Shown here: in pieces, positions 23,980 through 28,340 of the stretch | How the letters are laid out: every line of letters begins with the position of its first letter | How positions within the stretch are numbered: position 1 is the first letter of the stretch | Virus record (IMG/VR): IMGVR_UViG_3300018815_000169 | Span: 1-28,340 of that record | DNA length: 28,340 nt | Source: a virus | Reading direction: 5' to 3' (one strand) | Made by a program: the position numbers and the translations under genes | The notes under the pieces: model-generated | The model's database searches: none | What the model was told of the DNA's origin: nothing | What the model saw: the letters and a program-made list of their open reading frames with translations, nothing else

Positions 23980-24105
23980 GGAGCCCTCGTTCGCGGCCGG
24001 TGCGCGCGCCCCAAAAGCGCCCAGGAGGATTTTTTCTGTCCGTGATTTGGCCGCCGGTCTCTAAGCCACGGACTTTTCAGACTTTTTATAGCCCCCCCGG
24101 TCGGC
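23980..24105. other. Candidate cos / packaging region
   Basis: In HK97-type phages the cos site lies between the HNH gene and the small terminase gene, and this 126-base gap is the matching place. It holds an inverted repeat GTCCGTG (24038-24044) / CACGGAC (24067-24073) with T-runs on both outer sides, and a C7 run (24091-24097). No cos sequence was recognised by motif; the assignment rests on position and symmetry. Confidence 0.45.
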
Positions 24106-24486
24106 TCAGCTCCAGTCGCCCCGCTGATGCAGGCTGGCCTGCTCTTCGGCCTGGATCGTGGAGTCGTGCACGGCCTTGCTGACCGTCTCCAAGTTATCGA
24201 TCGACCAGAACAGGCGCTCGTCTCCACGATGGGGGCGCTTGTGGTTCACCACGGGGCTGTCAGGGGCTGGGTGCTTTCCGGCCAGGACTTGGCCTGTCCT
24301 CTGACAGGTGTAGGCGTCCCTGATCAGGACTTGCTCCCGGAGCCGACGCCAACGGGCGGTCTTGTACCACGCCTTCCAGGGGGAGGAGTGCTGGACCGGG
24401 GCCGGGCCTTTGGCTGCGTCAGTGGGGAAGGTTCGACGATCGGGGGCGAAGCTCACCCGAGATGATAGGTGAGATAGTCGGGCCAT
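24106..24486 (-). CDS. HNH endonuclease (HK97 gp74-like)
   Basis: The 126 aa product has a basic N-terminus, WYKTARWRRLREQVLIRDAY (about residues 40-59), and the HNH core VVNHKRPHRGDERLFWSIDN (79-98), with His82, Asn98 and His107 the likely HNH residues. Only one Cys (Cys61) is present, so the usual zinc-binding Cys pairs are missing. HNH proteins of this type work with terminase to cut cos sites. CGGAG lies about 7 bases before the ATG. It would be the first late gene. Confidence 0.85.
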   Translation of the reverse strand: MARLSHLSSRVSFAPDRRTFPTDAAKGPAPVQHSSPWKAWYKTARWRRLREQVLIRDAYTCQRTGQVLAGKHPAPDSPVVNHKRPHRGDERLFWSIDNLETVSKAVHDSTIQAEEQASLHQRGDWS

Positions 24487-24783
24487 ACGGGCTCCGCTGT
24501 ATCAACGCCTTTTAGGGGCGGTCTGATTGTCTGACCAGCTACCGAGTGGGCCGTGGTGGCGGCCCTGGTGTCCAGTTATTCCCCCGGCTGGGGACACTCC
24601 GCGCGACCCTAGGGTTTCTGCCCGTCTCAGGGCTTCGTCAGGCGCTTAATTGCCGGGGCCAGATGCTGCCTGCACAGGCCGCCGTTGGCAGCCCACGCGG
24701 TAGTTGGTCAGGTCTTCCCGCCCTCATCACCCCAGCCAGCCTTATCGCCGTAGCTCATTGCGTGGAGGGGTTTGGAAGCGGAA
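24487..24783. other. Regulatory gap before the late genes
   Basis: No gene could be supported in these bases. The region has an imperfect palindrome GGTCTGATTGTCTGACC (24520-24536), about 34 bases upstream of the HNH start, and an inverted repeat GTGTCC / GGACAC (24568-24573, 24592-24597) with an inner CCCC/GGGG. A late promoter with operator or antiterminator-loading sites is plausible here; a precise -35/-10 pair was not found. A 16-codon frame (24758-24708) was not accepted. Confidence 0.4.
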
Positions 24784-24813
24784 AAGGGCTCCGAGCGGTT
24801 GCCGTGAGCCCTT
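24784..24813 (-). terminator. Intrinsic terminator after the early operon
   Basis: The perfect 8-bp stem AAGGGCTC / GAGCCCTT closes a 14-base loop and, read on the minus strand, ends in CCCTTTTCC. It lies about 55 bases after the DUF6456-like gene stop and would separate early from late transcription. A second hairpin CGCAC-GTCTT-GTGCG (24821-24835) sits just before it in the direction of transcription. Confidence 0.65.
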
Positions 24814-24868
24814 GGTCAGTCGCACGTCTTGTGCGTTACGCTTTCTTTCGTGCGTTTTTCGGAAAACG

Positions 24869-25588
24869 TCAAGCGGCGTTTCTGTCTCCCATTCTCCGGA
24901 AGGCGACAGCGGCCATCTCTAGGGCGACGATCAACTGGCCTTCAAGGACGATGGCCCTGCGATCGTCACAGCCCGCGATGGTTCGAAGGGTCACGCCTTC
25001 ACCACAGACCGCGATCATCAGGTCGAACGGGCCGGAGCCGCCGGAACTGATCACGATATGCTCGCGAAGCCACGCGATCTCGCTCTTGGCCTGCATAGAC
25101 ACTTCGGTCGGGAGGAAGGTGGTGGTTTCTCCAGATCCGTTGTCGTTGTCTGCCTTCGACCGCAGGCCATCCCATGTCGCTCGGTCGTGGAGGGCGCGCA
25201 CCTTCCGGCCCGTGGCGATGTGGTCGGGCGATAGGCGCCGCTTGCTCTCCAGCCACACGAAACCGTCGCGGCTGAAGCTGTTGCCGGCCGGTTCGGTCTT
25301 CACTCCGCGAGAGGCTAGCAGTTCGTTTTGCTCCCCGATGTCGTTGGCGACCTGGGATGCGGCCCGCTCCGCTTCGCGCTGGATCAGCCGTTCATCGACC
25401 CGGTTCAGGATTTCTTCGCAGTCTCGAAGGTTCAGCAGGTGCAACTGGATCGCGGCCTTTTCGACCTGGGCCATCAGGTTGCAGCCGTGATCGACCTCAA
25501 CCCGGCCTCGGATGATCTCCAGGCGCTGGGCGATCTTACGGCGGGCGAGTTCGACCTTTTGGCGATGGGTGGCGGTTAGCTGGCTCAT
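24869..25588 (-). CDS. DUF6456-like protein, possible late regulator
   Basis: The 239 aa product has a helical, charged N-terminus (about residues 8-95, with many Glu/Arg), then RRLSPDHIATGRKVRALHDR (about 115-135) and a C-terminal block FDLMIAVCGEGVTLRTIAGC. The spacing of the LSP..IA....R segment and the final VCG.G block recalls DUF6456 domains of alphaproteobacterial proteins, which is a tentative match. As the last early gene, right before a terminator and the late genes, it is placed like a Q-type antiterminator or late activator. That role is inference. It is coupled by ATGA to the Dcm gene downstream. Confidence 0.5.
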   Translation of the reverse strand: MSQLTATHRQKVELARRKIAQRLEIIRGRVEVDHGCNLMAQVEKAAIQLHLLNLRDCEEILNRVDERLIQREAERAASQVANDIGEQNELLASRGVKTEPAGNSFSRDGFVWLESKRRLSPDHIATGRKVRALHDRATWDGLRSKADNDNGSGETTTFLPTEVSMQAKSEIAWLREHIVISSGGSGPFDLMIAVCGEGVTLRTIAGCDDRRAIVLEGQLIVALEMAAVAFRRMGDRNAA

Positions 25589-26628
25589 GCCGCACTCTCC
25601 TTGGGTTTGGTGTCGTTGGCGGGGGTCATGGTCATTTCGGCGGCGAGGATGGCGCGGCCGAGGATTTCCGGGATCGCCGGGACAACCGCGTTGCCGAGGC
25701 CATGCAGGCGGTCCACTGAGGCGGGAATCCCATAAGCCACTCGACCCACGTGGGGTTCAGCCCGCCACGACGTCCCGAGCTGGCGCCCTCGGCTATCCCG
25801 ACCGAGCGCGGAAGCGACGATTGCTGACGCCCAGGCGCGTTGCTCATCCCGGCCTTGTGGTCCCCGGCGTTCGGGGTCGGCCACATCCGGGGAGCGATAC
25901 CCGACGACGGACCACGAGTCGGCCACATCGAAGCCCATCGGTTCAGCGAGACCGATTTGTTCGTCTCGAAGTTCAGGGCTTCCGACGACGTGCATTCTCG
26001 GACGATATGGTCTGATGCTGTCGGCGTCGGGATCGAGTGCGTAGGCTTCGCCACCATGCCCAGCGCGAACGCCTTGCTCGGCAGCGGCGCGAGAAAGTCC
26101 CTTGGCGATCTCCCGCCGGAGCGCATCGCCGTAGCCTTCGTGTTGCTGGCCTCTGGCGTAGGCAACAATCCAGAGCCGGTCGCGACGGTGAGGGGCGCCA
26201 ACGGCGGAAGCGGGTATGCAATCCCACCACGCATCATACCCGAGCGAGGCCAGGTCTCCGAGAACGTCTCCAAGTCCTCGACCAAGGAGCGCTGCGACGT
26301 TTTCCACGATGACGTAGCGGGGTCGTAGCTCGCGAACCAGTCGTGCATATTCTCTCCAAAGACCGGATCTCTCTCCGGCGAGGCCGGCGCCTTTGCCGGC
26401 AAAGCTGATGTCTTGGCAGGGAAACCCGCCGCAGATCACATCGACATACCCGACCTGTTCAGCGATCAGGGTGGTTACGTCTTCGAAGCAAGGAACACCG
26501 GGCCAATGCGTCGCCAGCAGGTGGCGACAGACGGCGTTGATCTCGCAGAAGGCGACGGTCTCCATCCCGGCGCGCTCAAGTCCAAGGCCGAATCCGCCTA
26601 TGCCGCTGAACAGGTCAAGCACCCGCAT
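25585..26628 (-). CDS. DNA cytosine-C5 methyltransferase (Dcm-like)
   Basis: The 347 aa enzyme has the C5-methyltransferase motifs in order: I DLFSGIGGFGLGLERAG (residues 5-21), IV GGFPCQDIS (68-75; Cys71 is the attacking cysteine), VI ENV (110-112), VIII RRDRLWIVA (148-156), a target-recognition region (about 160-290), and IX-X with DRLHGLGNAVVP near the end. The recognition site is unknown. No restriction enzyme is nearby. Its start overlaps the replication protein stop by one base. From about residue 94 onward the same DNA is open in a second frame that looks like another real protein (25632-26348). Confidence 0.92.
   Translation of the reverse strand: MRVLDLFSGIGGFGLGLERAGMETVAFCEINAVCRHLLATHWPGVPCFEDVTTLIAEQVGYVDVICGGFPCQDISFAGKGAGLAGERSGLWREYARLVRELRPRYVIVENVAALLGRGLGDVLGDLASLGYDAWWDCIPASAVGAPHRRDRLWIVAYARGQQHEGYGDALRREIAKGLSRAAAEQGVRAGHGGEAYALDPDADSIRPYRPRMHVVGSPELRDEQIGLAEPMGFDVADSWSVVGYRSPDVADPERRGPQGRDEQRAWASAIVASALGRDSRGRQLGTSWRAEPHVGRVAYGIPASVDRLHGLGNAVVPAIPEILGRAILAAEMTMTPANDTKPKESAA
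25632..26348 (-). CDS. Nested out-of-frame gene inside the Dcm-like gene
   Basis: On the same strand but in another frame, an ATG at 26348 with GGAGAG just upstream opens 238 codons wholly inside the methyltransferase gene. The product starts MHDWFASYDPATSSWKTSQR and has ETFSETWPRSGMMRGGIAYP with a PLPPLAPLT run. It then has repeats of the type (L/I/W)PTP.A.(D/N) (LLPTPEAS, SIPTPTASDH, MWPTPNAGDH) and ends with GLNPTWVEWLMGFPPQWT. To my knowledge this pattern is shared by many phage proteins annotated as methyltransferase-related or hypothetical. The function is unknown. The same bases give the Dcm motif EPHVGRVAYGIP in one frame and NPTWVEWLMGFP in the other. Confidence 0.7.
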   Translation of the reverse strand: MHDWFASYDPATSSWKTSQRSLVEDLETFSETWPRSGMMRGGIAYPLPPLAPLTVATGSGLLPTPEASNTKATAMRSGGRSPRDFLAPLPSKAFALGMVAKPTHSIPTPTASDHIVRECTSSEALNFETNKSVSLNRWASMWPTRGPSSGIAPRMWPTPNAGDHKAGMSNAPGRQQSSLPRSVGIAEGASSGRRGGLNPTWVEWLMGFPPQWTACMASATRLSRRSRKSSAAPSSPPK

Positions 26629-27641
26629 CACGCCGCTCCTTTCGCAAACAGGTCTGGGTCGTTGGCGTTGGCGGCGCCAAGCCTGACGGTGAACTTCCAC
26701 TTCTCGCAGATCGGGGCGAGGTCACGCCGGAGCTTGCCTTCCGCGAAGGGGTTGGCGGCTAGGAGGGTTCGGCTTCCGGCAGCCCAACGGCTCGGGTCGA
26801 TGTAGCTCTTGGCGAAGGCTTCGCCGTGATTGTTCGCGGCCCAGTCGCGGATCTCGTGCGGGCCGTCGAAGGTCGGGGCGGGCGTGGCGGTGTCGGTATT
26901 GCCGACGCCATCGGGAAGCCAGTGCTCCCACCGGCCATCCGTCAGCCACTTGTGGAACCCAGGTGGGCCGCACTCGCCCTTGTGGGTCGTGTCCTCCGCT
27001 AGGTAGCGACGCAGGGCGGCGAGAAGCCGATCCTCGCCCCCGGCTGATCGGGCGGCGGCGGCCCAAAGCGGTTTCGTCTTGGTCTGAGACTTGGACCGGG
27101 TTCGGCCTATCGCTGGATAGGCTTTCCAGGCTTGCGCGAACGCATCGTTCGGCTCGGGCCGGACAAAAGAAGCTTTAGCTTCTTTCTTGTCTTCTCTTGT
27201 CTTCTCTAGGGCCTCAACCGATTGTTTTTCATCGGTTATGGTGTCGCGAAGTGGCACGTTCTGTCCGACACCCGCCGACTTCTCCTCGACTTCTCCCGAC
27301 TTCTCCCCGACCTGAGCCCGTCCAGACCGCGTTCCGGCACCGCCCTTCACGGCCTTTCTCTCGGCCTCAAAGGCTTCGTCAGACAGGTAGGTTCGGCCTC
27401 CCTCCTCAAAGGTGATCAGGCGTCCGCGCTCCATCAGTCGATTGATGATCGGGTTAAGCTTCTGCACCGCGCATCCGCACCAGTTCGCTATATAGCGGCG
27501 GTCATCCTCAAGCGGGCGCCAGGTCTGGTAGAGCATGTCGATGACGGTGTTGTAGACGCCGCGCTCTTCCAGGGTCAGGCCGATCATGCCGGACAGAGCC
27601 TTGTTCGGGTCGCGGCGATAGAAGTTCTCACGCTTGGCCAT
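26628..27641 (-). CDS. Replication initiation-type protein, DUF1376 N-terminus
   Basis: The 337 aa product has an N-terminal winged-helix-like DUF1376 domain (about residues 5-100: FYRRDPNKALSGMIGLTLEE, RYIANWCGCAVQKLNPIINR), a charged low-complexity linker (about 100-165), and a C-terminal helical part with AFAQAWKAYPAIGRTRSKSQ and WEHWLPDG. Phage proteins of this type are replisome organisers or helicase loaders and lie beside DnaB genes, as here. Its start overlaps the helicase stop by one base. Confidence 0.82.
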   Translation of the reverse strand: MAKRENFYRRDPNKALSGMIGLTLEERGVYNTVIDMLYQTWRPLEDDRRYIANWCGCAVQKLNPIINRLMERGRLITFEEGGRTYLSDEAFEAERKAVKGGAGTRSGRAQVGEKSGEVEEKSAGVGQNVPLRDTITDEKQSVEALEKTREDKKEAKASFVRPEPNDAFAQAWKAYPAIGRTRSKSQTKTKPLWAAAARSAGGEDRLLAALRRYLAEDTTHKGECGPPGFHKWLTDGRWEHWLPDGVGNTDTATPAPTFDGPHEIRDWAANNHGEAFAKSYIDPSRWAAGSRTLLAANPFAEGKLRRDLAPICEKWKFTVRLGAANANDPDLFAKGAA

Positions 27642-28340
27642 CAGTCTTCACCGTAGGGCATACGGGCGGTGTCATAGTCAGAGGCCCGCGCAAGGTTTCC
27701 GAACCGGGTCGTATCGGCGTCGAAGGCGAGCTTCACCGTCCCGATAGGGCCATGCCGCTGCTTCCCGATGATGACCTCAGCCTCATGCTCTTTGACCGCC
27801 ATTTCGGATTGCCAGAGCAGGTGTTCGTTCGTGCCTTCCTTGGGTTCGGCGCGGCTTAGGTAGTAGCTCTCGCGATAGACGAACATGACGCAGTCAGCGT
27901 CTTGCTCGATGGAGCCCGACTCCCGCAGGTCCGACAGCTGGGGCCGCTTGTCTTCCCGGTTCTCGACTTGGCGCGAGAGTTGGGACAGGGCGATGATCGG
28001 CACGTTCAGCTCCTTCGCCAGGGCCTTGAGCGCCCCGGTGATTGCCGAGACCTCTTGGACCCGCCCATTGCCCTTGCCGCCGTCTGTCGTGATCAGTTGG
28101 AGGTAGTCAACGATGATCAAGTCTAGGCCGTGCTGGCGCTTGTGGCGCCGGGCGCGGGCGGCGAGCTTGGCGATGTGAAGCCCGCCCGTGGCGTCGATGT
28201 GAAGCGGGATCGAGGCGATGAGATCGCGGCATTCCTTGATGCGGCGGAACTGCGACTCGGTGATCTTGCCCTTTCGCATGTCGTCCGACGACACGCCGGA
28301 CGCATCGGCTAGGATGCGCTGGGCGAGCTGTTCCTTGGAC
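27641..28340 (-). CDS. DnaB-type replicative helicase, C-terminal part (cut by the right edge)
   Basis: The visible 233 residues are the RecA-like motor of a DnaB family helicase, which unwinds phage DNA at the fork. The segment MSKEQLAQRI-like (SKEQLAQRILADASG) at the edge, LDLIIVDYLQLI (Walker B) and IIALSQLSRQVENREDKRPQ followed by LRESGSIEQDADCVMF are family signatures. The N-terminal domain and Walker A lie beyond 28,340, so an ATG near 28,294 is internal and not the start. It is coupled to the DUF1376-type gene. Confidence 0.9.
   Translation of the reverse strand, partial: SKEQLAQRILADASGVSSDDMRKGKITESQFRRIKECRDLIASIPLHIDATGGLHIAKLAARARRHKRQHGLDLIIVDYLQLITTDGGKGNGRVQEVSAITGALKALAKELNVPIIALSQLSRQVENREDKRPQLSDLRESGSIEQDADCVMFVYRESYYLSRAEPKEGTNEHLLWQSEMAVKEHEAEVIIGKQRHGPIGTVKLAFDADTTRFGNLARASDYDTARMPYGED

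Noticed and set aside
24708-24758. A 16-codon minus-strand frame, with a following frame reading GGLCRQHLAPAIKRL
   Set aside because: The two parts are separated by a stop codon and the second has no start codon. They are too short and without a family match.
1-28340. CRISPR array, insertion sequence or rRNA gene
   Set aside because: No regularly spaced repeats, transposase motifs or rRNA sequence were seen on reading both strands; a computed repeat search was not possible.

Overview
The window is a high-GC alphaproteobacterial sequence. The left edge is host chromosome; nearly everything from about 1,390 rightward is an integrated siphovirus-type prophage with an HK97-like head module and a tail module resembling gene transfer agent (GTA) tails. 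The host is probably a member of Caulobacterales such as Brevundimonas. That rests on GC content, codon use and general family resemblance, so it is inference.

Host part (1-1,397): the start of a small lipoprotein gene, a CaiB/BaiF-family alpha-methylacyl-CoA racemase-like gene, and the 5' half of a tRNA-Lys(TTT) gene. The tRNA stops matching at its anticodon stem, which marks the likely left attachment site (attL). No integrase lies in the window, so the right end of the prophage, probably with integrase and repressor, lies beyond 28,340.

Prophage left arm (1,398-3,163): a strikingly structured, apparently non-coding minus-strand region of six consecutive hairpins, two of which are perfect tRNA T-arm mimics, ending in an intrinsic terminator. 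It is followed by two plus-strand genes, a small conserved-looking protein and a beta-class DNA methyltransferase, and by a strong terminator.

Late genes (24,486 down to 3,164, minus strand, many start/stop overlaps), in transcription order: HNH endonuclease, a possible cos region, small and large terminase, portal, U35 prohead protease, HK97 major capsid, head-tail connectors, tail terminator, major tail protein, tail assembly chaperone with a likely -1 frameshift extension, tape measure (835 aa), distal tail proteins, an NlpC/P60-like peptidase, a gpJ-like tail tip protein, two small proteins, a beta-helix tail spike, then a lysis cassette (small coil protein, three membrane proteins, GH108 endolysin, nested i-spanin/o-spanin). 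One plus-strand FkbM methyltransferase sits between tail spike and lysis genes and looks like a moron (cargo) gene.

Early genes (28,340 down to 24,869, minus strand): DnaB-type helicase (cut by the window edge), a DUF1376-type replication protein, a Dcm-type cytosine C5 methyltransferase and a DUF6456-like protein that may control late transcription. Inside the cytosine methyltransferase gene, on the same strand in another frame, lies a second reading frame of about 238 codons. It has its own ribosome binding site and looks like a real conserved protein. This dual-coding locus, the structured hairpin RNA at attL and the chaperone frameshift are the most interesting items.
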